A stretch of 29,407 nucleotides of DNA, from NCBI GenBank assembly GCA_044866075.1, contig JBIOTQ010000066.1:1-29407 (forward strand). Reading direction: 5' to 3'. Origin of the DNA: JBASRP01 sp044866075. Its GTDB lineage: Bacteria > Actinomycetota > AC-67. The notes below the pieces were generated by a model. It saw only the letters and a list, made by a program, of their open reading frames with translations, searched no databases and had not been told where the DNA came from. Both the position numbers and the translations under genes were made by a program. Positions 1 through 8,288 of this stretch are shown in pieces; position 1 is the first letter of the stretch; every line of letters begins with the position of its first letter.

Positions 1-941
1 CGCGCGACGCCGTCGCCGAGCGCGCGCGCAACGTGCTACGGCCCATCGGCGCGCTCGCGCGCCTCGACGAGGTCGCCTCGTGGCTAGCGTCGTGGCAGAG
101 GACCGAGAAGCCGTCGGTCGATCGGCCCGGCGTGGTCGTGTTCGCCGCCGACCACGGCGTCGCGGCGCGCGGCGTGAGCGCATACCCGTCGGCGGTGACC
201 GAGGCGATGCTTCGCGCGCTACGGGAGGGCGTCGCGACGGCTGCGGCGATGGCGCGGTCCGTCGGGGCTGAGCTGCGCGTGGTCGACGCCGGCGTCGGGC
301 GGCTCACCGGAGACATCTCGCGCGAACCCGCGTTGACACCCGAGCGCTTCGACGAGGCCTTTGGAGCCGGGCGCGACGCCGTCGCGTTGCTGCCGTGCGA
401 CCTCCTCGTGCTCGGCGAGATGGGGATCGCCAACACGACGCCGGCCGCCGCCGTGGCGGCCGCGCTCTTCGGCGGCCCGGCCGAGCAATGGACGGGGCGC
501 GGGACCGGGATCGACGAGGAGATGTGGCGCAACAAGGTTGCGGTGGTCGAGGCCGCGCGCGGGCGCGTTCTGCCGGACGCCGGTCCGATCGAGGTCCTCC
601 GGCACCTCGGCGGCTCCGAGCTCGCCGCGATCGCCGGCGCGATCGTCGAGGCCCGTCTGCGGTCGATCCCGATCGTCCTCGACGGCTTCGTCGTCACCAG
701 CGCGGCCGCCGCGCTCGAGGTCCTCACCCCCGGCGCGCTCGATCACTGCATCGCCGGGCACCGCTCCCCGGAGCCGGGCCACACCCTTCTGTTGGAGAAG
801 CTCGCCAAAGAGCCGCTGCTCGACCTGGAGCTGCGCCTGGGCGAAGGCAGCGGCGCGCTCGCGGCGGTTCCTCTCGTGCGACTGGCGGCCGCCGCGGTGG
901 TCGACGTCGCCACGTTCCAGGAGTGGGGCCTATCGCGGTGA
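1..941 (+). CDS. cobT: CobT, nicotinate-nucleotide--dimethylbenzimidazole phosphoribosyltransferase (5' partial)
   Basis: CobT makes alpha-ribazole phosphate from nicotinate mononucleotide and dimethylbenzimidazole, for the lower ligand of cobalamin. The reading frame is open from base 3, and its first residues (RNVLRPIGALARLDEVASW) match the family's N-terminal region, so the true start lies left of the window; the GTG at 33 is internal. Family blocks seen are VVFAADHGV, GEMGIANTTPAAAVAAAL, a GxGTGID stretch, and SPEPGH near the C-terminus, which carries the likely catalytic glutamate. The stop (939-941) overlaps the GTG of cobS by 4 bases, implying translational coupling in a cobT-cobS-cobQ operon. 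Identity is clear; only the N-terminal end is missing. Confidence 0.94.
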   Translation, partial: RDAVAERARNVLRPIGALARLDEVASWLASWQRTEKPSVDRPGVVVFAADHGVAARGVSAYPSAVTEAMLRALREGVATAAAMARSVGAELRVVDAGVGRLTGDISREPALTPERFDEAFGAGRDAVALLPCDLLVLGEMGIANTTPAAAVAAALFGGPAEQWTGRGTGIDEEMWRNKVAVVEAARGRVLPDAGPIEVLRHLGGSELAAIAGAIVEARLRSIPIVLDGFVVTSAAAALEVLTPGALDHCIAGHRSPEPGHTLLLEKLAKEPLLDLELRLGEGSGALAAVPLVRLAAAAVVDVATFQEWGLSR

Positions 942-1681
942 AGGGTTTCCGCGCGGCCGTCGGCCTCCTCACGAGGGTTCCGTCGCGACCCGGTCCGGAG
1001 ACGGAGCGGGCCATCCCGTGGCTGCCGGTCGTCGGCCTGATCATCGGGGCGGCCGTCGCGGGAGCCTACGCGGCGCTGCGCGGCGCGATCACACCCCTCG
1101 CCGCGGCGGCCGTCGCGATCGCCGGCGGCGCGCTGGTCACCGGAGGCTTCCATGAGGACGGACTCGCCGATACCGCAGACGCGTTCGGCGCCGACGTCCC
1201 GCGCGAGCGGCGGCTCGAGATCCTCAAGGACCCGCACCACGGAACTTTCGGCGTCCTCGCGCTGGCGTTCACCGTCGTCGCTCGGATCGCGGCGCTCGCG
1301 GCGCTCGATCGGCGGGGCGCGCTCGCGGCGCTGCCCGTGGCGCACGCGCTGAGCCGCGCGGCGCCGGCGCTCCAGCTCTGGCTCCTCCCACCCGCGACGG
1401 CGGACGGCCTCGGCGCGACCTACTCGCAGCCGGCCGGGCGGCGGGGAGCGTTGACGGCGGCGCTCATCGGGGCGGCAATCGTCGTCGCGTTGCTCGGAGT
1501 GTGGAGCGTGCCTGCGGTCGCCGTGGCCGTCCTCGCCGCATCGGCGATGTCCTGGCTCGCGCTGCGGAAGATCGACGGCATCACGGGCGACGTCCTCGGC
1601 GCGACCCAGCAGCTCATCGAGATCGGGGTCCTGCTTCTGTGCGTCGCAGCGGGCCCGGGCGTCCCGTGGTGGAACAGATGA
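938..1681 (+). CDS. cobS: CobS, adenosylcobinamide-GDP ribazoletransferase (cobalamin synthase)
   Basis: CobS is the integral membrane enzyme that joins adenosylcobinamide-GDP to alpha-ribazole, the final joining step of cobalamin assembly. The GTG at 938 overlaps the cobT stop and gives 247 residues, the usual family length. The N-terminus FRAAVGLLTRVPSR is typical. The acidic motif HEDGLADTADAFG, expected to bind metal and substrate, follows the first hydrophobic helices, and further alanine/leucine/valine-rich membrane segments fill the C-terminal half. A longer in-frame reading begins inside cobT but is only read-through of an open frame, so the overlap start is preferred. The stop overlaps the ATG of cobQ by 4 bases. 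The product acts at the membrane with CobT. Confidence 0.94.
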   Translation: MKGFRAAVGLLTRVPSRPGPETERAIPWLPVVGLIIGAAVAGAYAALRGAITPLAAAAVAIAGGALVTGGFHEDGLADTADAFGADVPRERRLEILKDPHHGTFGVLALAFTVVARIAALAALDRRGALAALPVAHALSRAAPALQLWLLPPATADGLGATYSQPAGRRGALTAALIGAAIVVALLGVWSVPAVAVAVLAASAMSWLALRKIDGITGDVLGATQQLIEIGVLLLCVAAGPGVPWWNR

Positions 1682-3180
1682 AGGGCGCGCTGCTCGTCGC
1701 GGGAACGGCCTCCGATGTCGGGAAGAGTGTCGTCGCTCAGGGTCTGTGCCGTTGGCTCATAAGACGAGGCGTCCGCGTGGCGCCGTTCAAGGCACAAAAC
1801 ATGTCGCTCAACTCGTATGTGACGCTCCACGGCGAGGAGATCGCACGGGCGCAAGCCGCGCAGGCGTTCGCCGCCGGCGTCGAGCCCGAGACCGCCATGA
1901 ATCCCATCCTCTTGAAGCCGGTGAACGACCGGCGCGCGCAGGTCATCGTGATGGGGAAAGCGGTCTGCGAATCGGACGCCCAGGAATACCTCGACTTCCG
2001 TCCGCGCCTCGCCGGAGTCGTTCGCGATGCCTTCGAGGATCTGCGGGGACGCTTCGATGTGGTCGTCTGCGAGGGCGCCGGCAGCCTCGCGGAGATCAAC
2101 CTTCGTGAGGGGGACCTTCCAAACATGGGTCTCGCGCGCGCGGCCGGGCTGCCCATCGTGATCGTGGCCGACATCGATCGCGGCGGAGTGTTCGCCAGTC
2201 TGTACGGGTCGGTCGAGCTCCTCGACGACGAAGACCGTGCGCTTATCGGCGGCTTCATCATCAACAGGTTTCGCGGTCGCTTCTCGATCCTCCAGCCCGG
2301 CCTCCGGATGATCGAGACGCTCACCCGCGTGCCGGTCCTCGGCGTGCTGCCGTGGATCCGCGACCTGTGGACCGACGCCGAGGACGCCGTCCCGACCCGG
2401 TCGATGGCCGGCGCCGCGCGGCCACCGATCGGACGCGACACGCTCGACGTGTCCGTCGTCGCCTTACGGAGGATGAGCAACTTCACCGACGCGGACGCGA
2501 TCGCATGCGAGCCGGGAGTGAGCGTTCGTTTCACGCGATCGTTCGCGGACATCATCCGAGCGGACCTTGTGATCGTCCCCGGTACGAAGGCGACCGTGGA
2601 GGACCTCGCCGAGCTGCGCGCCGATGGACTGGACGCGGCGCTGGCCGAGCGGGCGCGGCAGGGAGCGCCCATCCTCGGCATCTGCGGCGGCTATCAGATG
2701 CTCGGGACGCATATCGTCGATCGGTACGAGAGCCGCGGGGGCGCGGTCGGAGGTCTCGGCCTCCTCCCCGTCGAGACGATCTTCGAGCCGGACAAGATCC
2801 TCGCCCGTCCGCGTGGAACGGCTCCCTCGTTCGACGACGCCGCGGTCGACGGATACGAGATCCACAACGGGCGCGTCCGCCGGGCCTCCGGCGATCCTCT
2901 TTTCACAACGGCCGAGGGGGAAGAGGGATGTCGTGCCGGCTCCGTCGTCGGGACGTCGTGGCACGGCGTCTTCGAGTCCGACCGTTTCCGGGCCGCGTTC
3001 CTGCGCTGGGTCGCGAACGAGCGCGGTCTCGACTGGCTGCCGGGCACGGCGCGCTTCGTAGACATCAGGGACAAGACGTTCGACACGCTGGCCGACGCCA
3101 TCGAGGAACATCTCGATACCGAGGCGCTCGTCGGAGTGATCGAACGCGGCGCGGTTCCTGTCCGGTCGGCCCGGAGCTAG
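1678..3180 (+). CDS. cobQ: CobQ, cobyric acid synthase (glutamine-hydrolysing)
   Basis: CobQ is a cytosolic enzyme that amidates adenosylcobyrinic acid a,c-diamide at four carboxylates, using glutamine and ATP. The 500-residue product starts at ATG 1678, inside the cobS stop. Residues 1-20 hold the dethiobiotin-synthetase-like P-loop (AGTASDVGKSVVAQG), followed by NMSLNSYVT and the MNPILLKP block. The C-terminal class I glutamine amidotransferase domain has its nucleophile at about Cys336 (GICGGYQM) and catalytic His at about 429 (SWHGVFESD). Length and domain order fit the family. It is the last gene of the cob operon; its TAG stop forms part of a candidate -10 box for the next gene. Confidence 0.95.
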   Translation: MKGALLVAGTASDVGKSVVAQGLCRWLIRRGVRVAPFKAQNMSLNSYVTLHGEEIARAQAAQAFAAGVEPETAMNPILLKPVNDRRAQVIVMGKAVCESDAQEYLDFRPRLAGVVRDAFEDLRGRFDVVVCEGAGSLAEINLREGDLPNMGLARAAGLPIVIVADIDRGGVFASLYGSVELLDDEDRALIGGFIINRFRGRFSILQPGLRMIETLTRVPVLGVLPWIRDLWTDAEDAVPTRSMAGAARPPIGRDTLDVSVVALRRMSNFTDADAIACEPGVSVRFTRSFADIIRADLVIVPGTKATVEDLAELRADGLDAALAERARQGAPILGICGGYQMLGTHIVDRYESRGGAVGGLGLLPVETIFEPDKILARPRGTAPSFDDAAVDGYEIHNGRVRRASGDPLFTTAEGEEGCRAGSVVGTSWHGVFESDRFRAAFLRWVANERGLDWLPGTARFVDIRDKTFDTLADAIEEHLDTEALVGVIERGAVPVRSARS

Positions 3181-3183
3181 AAT
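3155..3183 (+). promoter_or_regulatory. Candidate promoter for the zinc-ribbon gene
   Basis: TTCCTG (3155-3160), a 17-base spacer and TAGAAT (3178-3183) lie at the end of cobQ, with the -10 box overlapping the cobQ TAG stop. TAGAAT matches the TATAAT consensus at five of six positions; the -35 match is poor. A start near 3190 would give a short leader containing GGAGG at 3202-3206. Sequence match only. Confidence 0.35.
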
Positions 3184-3211
3184 CCACTCCGGTCTGCCCG
3201 CGGAGGTCGCC

Positions 3212-3646
3212 GTGCCCTGGTGTCACACCTGCAGGGTCGAGTACCCGGTCGACCTCGACGCGTGCGCCGATTGCGGCGGCGTTCTCGTCGACGCACCTGC
3301 GCCCGAGCGGCGCGTCTACACCGGCGCCGACATCGGGATGGTCGTGGTTGCCGAACTCCCTCCCGAGCAGGCGTTCGTCGCCTCCGATCGTCTCGACCGC
3401 GGCGGGATCCCGAGCGCGCTGCGAGAGGTCGGCGGCGACGGCGCGACGATGGACCCGAGTGTCGTGCGCGTCCTAGTCCCGCCGGCTCAGCTCGCGGACG
3501 CGCGGCGCGTCCTGCGCGGACGGCGGCGGCGCCGCATGCCCTCACTGATGACGTTCCTGATGCTCGTGACGGCGATCGCGGTGTTCCTGTCCGGCGCGAT
3601 GCTCGTGACGCGGTGGCTGCTTACAGGCTCACCGTTTCCGCGTTAA
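3212..3646 (+). CDS. Zinc-ribbon, DUF2007-like protein with C-terminal membrane anchor
   Basis: Function unknown. The start is GTG 3212, with GGAGG five bases upstream (3202-3206), giving 144 residues. The N-terminus is a zinc ribbon with two CxxC knuckles (Cys4/Cys7 and Cys18/Cys21). Residues around 45-100 (VVVAELPPEQAFVASDRLDRGGIPS ... VRVLVPPAQLADARRVL, discontinuous) resemble the small signal-transducing DUF2007 fold. After a basic RGRRRRR stretch, one hydrophobic helix (about residues 114-136) ends the protein, so it is probably tail-anchored with the zinc domain in the cytosol. It follows cobQ but probably has its own promoter, and is convergent with gcvT. Family placement is by pattern only. 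Confidence 0.75.
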   Translation: MPWCHTCRVEYPVDLDACADCGGVLVDAPAPERRVYTGADIGMVVVAELPPEQAFVASDRLDRGGIPSALREVGGDGATMDPSVVRVLVPPAQLADARRVLRGRRRRRMPSLMTFLMLVTAIAVFLSGAMLVTRWLLTGSPFPR

Positions 3647-3676
3647 CTGTCCCCCACGCACCCTGGTTGGCCCGAT

Positions 3677-4741
3677 CTACTTCGGCGAGCTGGCAACGAA
3701 AGGCGGACGCGTCACGCGTCCGAGACCCCGCTTCCCGCGGACCTCGATCTCGACCTTCTCCCCTTCGGGAAGCGCGCCGGGGTGCACGTAGGCCAGCGCG
3801 ATCCCGACCCGAAGCGTCGGTGAGAACGTTCCGCTCGTGACCTCGCCGATCGCGCGGCCGCCGTGGAGGACGAGCGAGCCGTGGCGCGGGATCACGCGAT
3901 CCTCCATCCGCACACCGACGAGCTCCTTGCGCGGCGGCCGGGACTCGAAGGCGTCCTTGCCGACGAAGTCCTCCTTCGAGACCGCGACGGCCCACTCGAG
4001 GTGCGCTTCGCGCGGCGTCGTCTCCCGGTCTATGTCGCTCCCGTGCAGCGGGTAGCCCATCTCGAGGCGCAGCGTGTCGCGCGCGGCGAGGCCGGCCGGC
4101 TCACCGCCCTCCGCGCGGACGCCCTCCACCAGCGCGTTCCACAGGCCGATCGACCGGCCGGCGGGCGCGAAGACCTCGAAGCCCCGCTCGCCCGTGTACC
4201 CGCTGCGCGCAACGTCGGCGTCCGCCAGGCGCGCGCAGCGCATGTAGCCGAGATCCGGCAAATCTGCGAGCACGCCGCGCACCACCGCCTCCGATCGCGG
4301 CCCTTGCAGGGCGATCGTCGACCAGTCGAGATGCTCGACGGCGACGTCTCCGGCGGCGTGTTCCACGATCCTCCGCTCGACCTCATCCACGTTGGCCGCG
4401 TTCGGGACGACCAACAGCTCGCCCGGCGCGAGCGCGTACACAATCAGGTCGTCGACGATCCCGGCGTCGTCGTCCAGGATCAGCGAGTAGCGCGCGCGGC
4501 CCGGCGCGAGGTCGCTCATGCGGTTCGACAGGACGCGGTCCAGCAAGGCCGCTCCCCTATCGCCGCGCACCATGAGCTTGCCGAGGTGCGATACGTCGAA
4601 GATCCCGACGCTCGTTCGGACGGCGGTGTGCTCGGCGATCGTGCCGGCGTACGAGATGGGCATTTCCCATCCGGCGAACGCGCCCATGCGCGCGCCGAGC
4701 GCGCGATGCGCCGCGTCGAGCGGAGAAACCTTCAAGCTCAC
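3677..4741 (-). CDS. gcvT: GcvT, aminomethyltransferase (glycine cleavage T protein)
   Basis: The T protein transfers the methylene group from aminomethyl-lipoyl H protein to tetrahydrofolate and releases ammonia. It needs a lipoylated partner, so its place beside the lipoate genes is sensible. The 354-residue product starts at GTG 4741. Family blocks are FAGWEMPISYAG, VRTSVGIFDVSHLGK, the folate-domain segment ARYSLILDDDAGIVDDLIVY, ALQGPRS, SGYTGERGFEV, and the C-terminal GEVTSGTFSPTLRVGIALAYV. No H or P protein gene is in the window. No clear Shine-Dalgarno is seen; TACGCT (plus-strand 4753-4758) lies 11 bases upstream, so a short or near-absent leader is possible. It is divergent from lpdA. 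A folate-dependent T-like protein (YgfZ type) is less likely, given the full match. Confidence 0.92.
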   Translation of the reverse strand: MSLKVSPLDAAHRALGARMGAFAGWEMPISYAGTIAEHTAVRTSVGIFDVSHLGKLMVRGDRGAALLDRVLSNRMSDLAPGRARYSLILDDDAGIVDDLIVYALAPGELLVVPNAANVDEVERRIVEHAAGDVAVEHLDWSTIALQGPRSEAVVRGVLADLPDLGYMRCARLADADVARSGYTGERGFEVFAPAGRSIGLWNALVEGVRAEGGEPAGLAARDTLRLEMGYPLHGSDIDRETTPREAHLEWAVAVSKEDFVGKDAFESRPPRKELVGVRMEDRVIPRHGSLVLHGGRAIGEVTSGTFSPTLRVGIALAYVHPGALPEGEKVEIEVRGKRGLGRVTRPPFVASSPK

Positions 4742-4856
4742 GACGTCGCCGGAGCGTAGGCGGCGCGTCGTACGAGCGTCAACGTCTGTCGCCGTGGTGC
4801 GCGGGGTAGGATGACCGCGGACCGGTAGAGAAGCGTGGCAACGGAGCGTCGCAGAG

Positions 4857-6233
4857 ATGGCCGATTCGTACGATCTCGTGGTCTTGGGCGGCGGGACAGG
4901 AGGCTACTCGGCCGCCCTGCGCGCCGCCGAGCTCGGGATGTCGGTCGCGCTGATCGAGCGCGGCAAGGTCGGCGGCACGTGTCTGCACCAAGGCTGCATC
5001 CCGACCAAAGCGCTGCTGCACGCCGCCGAGATCTACGACACCGCGCGAGATTCGGAGCGGTTCGGCATCACCGTCGGCGACGTCACCTTCGACTGGCCCT
5101 CCGTGCAGACCTACAAGGGCAACGTCGTCGACAAGATGTACAAGGGCCTGCAAGGACTGCTGAAGCACCGCAAGGTCGAGATCCTCTCTGCGACCGGCGT
5201 GCTGCGCTCGCCGACGACGATCGCCGTCGACGGCGAGGACGTCACCGCCAGGAAGATCGTGGTCGCGACGGGCTCGAAGCCGAAGATGATCCCGGGTCTC
5301 GAGGCCGGCGACCGCATCATCACCTCCGACGAGGCTCTGACGCTGGATCGCGTTCCGAAGAGCGCGATCGTCCTCGGCGCGGGATCGGTCGGCGTCGAGT
5401 TCGCAAGCGTGTGGTCGTCGTTCGGCGCCAACGTGACGATCGTCGAGATGCTCCCCAGCATGGTCCCGCTCGAGGACGCCGATCTTGGGAAGGACCTGGC
5501 GCGCGCGTTCAAGAAGCGCAAGATCCGCTCGCTCACCGGGGCGAAGCTCGAGGACGCGCAGGCCGGCGAGAAGAGCGTCACGGCGACGGTCACGACGAAC
5601 GGCAAGTCGGAGATCCTCGAGGCGGAGGTACTGCTCGTCGCCGTCGGGCGCGGGCCGGTGACCGAGGGCGCCGGCATCGAGGCGGCCGGTATCGCGACCG
5701 ACCGCGGCTTCGTCACGGTGAAGGGCGCATGCGAGACGTCGGTGCCGGGCGTGTACGCGGTCGGCGACGTGATCCCGACGCCGCAGCTGGCGCACGTGGC
5801 GTTCGCGGAGGGGATGCTCGCCGCGGAGCACGCGGCGGGGAAGAATCCCACACCCATCAACTACGACGCGATCCCGCGCTGTACGTACTGCGTTCCCGAG
5901 GTCGCGGCCGTCGGACTCACCGAGTCCCAGGCGCGCGAGCGCGGCCAGGAGGTCGTCACGAAGACGGTGAGCCTCGGCGCGATCGGGAAGGCGACGATCC
6001 TCGGCGAGACCTCCGGCTTCTGCAAGATCGTCGCCGCGAAAGACGGCCCGATCCTGGGCGTGCACTTCATCGGCCCGCGCGTGACCGAGCTCGTCTCCGA
6101 GGCGATGCTCGCGGTCGGCTGGGAGGCCGTGCCCGAGGAGGTCGCCGCGATGATCCACCCGCACCCGACCCTGACCGAGTCGTTCGGTGAGGCGACGCTC
6201 GCGCTGGCCGGCCGCGCGCTGCATACGGCGTAG
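4857..6233 (+). CDS. lpdA: Dihydrolipoyl dehydrogenase (E3)
   Basis: E3 reoxidises dihydrolipoyl groups on E2 or H proteins with NAD+. The 458-residue protein starts with the FAD dinucleotide fold (GGGTGGYSAALRAAELG) and the redox disulfide motif GGTCLHQGCIPTK, with Cys42 and Cys47 the active pair. A second nucleotide-binding fold (VLGAGSVGVEFASVW) and the GDV segment of the FAD site (YAVGDVIPTPQLAHVA) follow. The C-terminal interface carries HPHPTLTE, with His436 and Glu441 the likely catalytic dyad. ATG 4857 has ACGGAG about 10 bases upstream. It is the first gene of the lpdA-E2-lipB-lipA block. A possible -10 (TAGGAT, 4807-4812) lies upstream. Identification is very secure. Confidence 0.96.
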   Translation: MADSYDLVVLGGGTGGYSAALRAAELGMSVALIERGKVGGTCLHQGCIPTKALLHAAEIYDTARDSERFGITVGDVTFDWPSVQTYKGNVVDKMYKGLQGLLKHRKVEILSATGVLRSPTTIAVDGEDVTARKIVVATGSKPKMIPGLEAGDRIITSDEALTLDRVPKSAIVLGAGSVGVEFASVWSSFGANVTIVEMLPSMVPLEDADLGKDLARAFKKRKIRSLTGAKLEDAQAGEKSVTATVTTNGKSEILEAEVLLVAVGRGPVTEGAGIEAAGIATDRGFVTVKGACETSVPGVYAVGDVIPTPQLAHVAFAEGMLAAEHAAGKNPTPINYDAIPRCTYCVPEVAAVGLTESQARERGQEVVTKTVSLGAIGKATILGETSGFCKIVAAKDGPILGVHFIGPRVTELVSEAMLAVGWEAVPEEVAAMIHPHPTLTESFGEATLALAGRALHTA

Positions 6234-6237
6234 ACCC

Positions 6238-7593
6238 ATGACCGTATCCGTCGAGCTTCCGCGGATGGGTGAGAACGTCACCGAGGGGACGATCGTTCGG
6301 TGGCTGAAGGCCGAAGGCGAGTGGGTTGACGAAGACGAGCCCATCGTCGAGATCTCTACCGACAAGATCGATACCGAGCTGCCCGCGCCGGCCGCCGGCG
6401 TCCTCCAGAAGATCGTTGCGAAGGAGGAACAGACCATCGAGGTCGGCGCCGTGATCGCGGTGATCGACGACACCGCGAAGAAGGACGGCGGTGGCGGCGG
6501 CGCCGCGTCGGAGGAGAAGGCGACTCCGGACGAGGAGAAAGCCGAGCCCAAGACCGAAGAGACTGAAGCGCCGGCTCAAGATGAATCCGCGGAGCCCGCG
6601 CCGGCCGCCGCGTCCGCCGGTGACGGGAACGGCCGCAAGGCCCAGGTCGGCGCGCTCTCACCGCTCGTCCGGAAGCTCGCGCGCGAGAACGACGTCGACC
6701 TGACCGAAGTGAAGGGCACCGGCCAGGGCGGACGCATCACCAAAGCCGACGTGATGGCGTTCCTCGAGCAGCGCGGCGCCAAACCGGCGAAGACGGGAGC
6801 CATCCGCGAGCAGGGGCCGGCGAAACAGGCCGCGCCGGCCGCGTCGACGTTCGTCGTCCCCGCGGGCGAGAGCGAGGAGGTGCCGTTCTCCCGCATCCGC
6901 CGCACGATCGCCGAGCACATGGTGCGCAGTATCGACACCGCGGCTCACGTCACGAACATCGTGGAAGTCGACATGACGCGCATCGCCGCGCTGCGCGAAC
7001 GCGCGAAGGCCGATTTCAAGCGACGCGAAGGGTTCGGTCTCACCTTCCTCCCGTTCGTCGCCTCGGCGGTCATCCAGGCGCTGCGCGCCTTCCCCGAGTT
7101 CAACGCGCACCTCGACCCGGAATACAAGACGGCCAAGCTGCTGCGCGGGGTGAACCTCGGAATCGCCGTCGGGCGCGACGAGGGGCTGATCGTTCCGGTC
7201 GTCCACGGCGCCGACGGCATGAACCTCGTGGGTCTGGCGCGCGGCATCAACGACGTCGCCACACGCGCGCGCACGAAGGGCGGTCTCAAGCCCGACGACG
7301 TCGCCGGCGGGACGTTCACCATCACGAACGGCGGCTCGTTCGGCACTCTCATCGAGACGCCGATCATCAACCAGCCGCAAGCCGCGATCGTGGGCACCGG
7401 CGCGGTCGTGAAGCGACCAGTGGTGATGACGCTCGACGGCTCCGACGCGGTCGCGATCCGGCACATGATGTACCTGTACCTGTCGTACGATCATCGCTGG
7501 ATCGACGGGCACAAGGCCGCGCAGTTCAACGCTCGGCTGAGAGCGATCCTCGAAGAGGCGGACTTCGGGACGGAGCTTGGACTGGAGCCGTAA
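6238..7593 (+). CDS. 2-oxoacid dehydrogenase E2, dihydrolipoamide acyltransferase
   Basis: E2 forms the core of pyruvate, 2-oxoglutarate or branched-chain 2-oxoacid dehydrogenase complexes and moves acyl groups from lipoate to CoA. ATG 6238, four bases after the lpdA stop, gives 451 residues; an upstream in-frame extension would run inside lpdA. One lipoyl domain has its modified lysine at Lys43 (STDKIDTE). An acidic Ala/Pro/Glu linker (about residues 80-135) follows, then a peripheral subunit-binding domain (about 139-178, LSPLVRKLARENDVDL). The catalytic domain ends with DHRWIDG, with His419 and Asp423. Substrate specificity cannot be read from sequence, so bkdB-, sucB- and pdhC-like roles all remain open. 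No E1 gene is adjacent. It probably uses the E3 encoded just upstream. Confidence 0.93.
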   Translation: MTVSVELPRMGENVTEGTIVRWLKAEGEWVDEDEPIVEISTDKIDTELPAPAAGVLQKIVAKEEQTIEVGAVIAVIDDTAKKDGGGGGAASEEKATPDEEKAEPKTEETEAPAQDESAEPAPAAASAGDGNGRKAQVGALSPLVRKLARENDVDLTEVKGTGQGGRITKADVMAFLEQRGAKPAKTGAIREQGPAKQAAPAASTFVVPAGESEEVPFSRIRRTIAEHMVRSIDTAAHVTNIVEVDMTRIAALRERAKADFKRREGFGLTFLPFVASAVIQALRAFPEFNAHLDPEYKTAKLLRGVNLGIAVGRDEGLIVPVVHGADGMNLVGLARGINDVATRARTKGGLKPDDVAGGTFTITNGGSFGTLIETPIINQPQAAIVGTGAVVKRPVVMTLDGSDAVAIRHMMYLYLSYDHRWIDGHKAAQFNARLRAILEEADFGTELGLEP

Positions 7594-7595
7594 AT

Positions 7596-8288
7596 ATGCG
7601 CACGCTGCTCTCCCTATGGCTCGGCCGCATCGCGTATGCCCCGGCCCTCGAGCTCCAGCACATCGTCGCGAGCCTGCGCGCGGAGGAGAAGCTTGCCGAC
7701 ACACTCCTTCTGCTCGAGCACGAGCCGGTCTATACGCTCGGACGGCGTGCCCCCGAAGAGGAGATCCTGCTCGACGCGGATGCCCTCGCCGCGCGTGGGA
7801 TCACCGTCGAAAGGACCGACCGCGGCGGGCGCGTCACGTATCACGGGCCCGGCCAGCTCGTCGGGTACCCGATCGTGCGCCTGGCGACCGGGGACCTCGT
7901 CGGGTACGTGCGCTCGCTCGAGCGCGCGATGATCGCGGTCGCGGCGGACTTCCAAGTGGAGGCCGGCACCATCGACGGCCTGACTGGCATCTGGGCCGAT
8001 GACCGCAAGCTCGGCGCGATCGGCATCCACGTCTCGCGCGGCATCACGACGCACGGCTTCGCGCTGAACGTGAACACGGACCTATCGATGTTCAACGGCA
8101 TCGTTCCCTGCGGCATCGTCGATCGGGGCGTGACGTCGCTGGCCGAGATCCTCGGACACGAGGTGCCGATGGAGGACGTCGTCGCCTCCACCACGAAACG
8201 CGTCGGCGAGGCGCTCGGCGCCTTCCAGGTGATCGAGGCGACCACGCGCGATCTGGGGCTCGAGGAGGCGTTCCGTGTCGGTTCGTGA
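7596..8288 (+). CDS. lipB: LipB, octanoyl-[acyl-carrier-protein] transferase
   Basis: LipB moves octanoate from acyl carrier protein to the lipoyl lysine of apo-E2 or H proteins, the first step of lipoate synthesis in place. The 230-residue product starts at ATG 7596, two bases after the E2 stop. Diagnostic motifs are LEHEPVYTLGRR, the glycine-rich GGRVTYHGPGQLVGYP, DDRKLGAIGIHVSRG with catalytic Lys138, and FNGIVPCGI with nucleophilic Cys172. Its end overlaps the lipA start by 14 bases, so translation of the pair is likely coupled. Placement directly behind an E2 gene suggests that this E2 is a principal target. Confidence 0.95.
   Translation: MRTLLSLWLGRIAYAPALELQHIVASLRAEEKLADTLLLLEHEPVYTLGRRAPEEEILLDADALAARGITVERTDRGGRVTYHGPGQLVGYPIVRLATGDLVGYVRSLERAMIAVAADFQVEAGTIDGLTGIWADDRKLGAIGIHVSRGITTHGFALNVNTDLSMFNGIVPCGIVDRGVTSLAEILGHEVPMEDVVASTTKRVGEALGAFQVIEATTRDLGLEEAFRVGS

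Noticed and set aside
4742..4856. Glycine riboswitch upstream of gcvT
   Set aside because: The 115-base gap is shared with lpdA and gcvT has almost no leader; no paired aptamer pattern seen.
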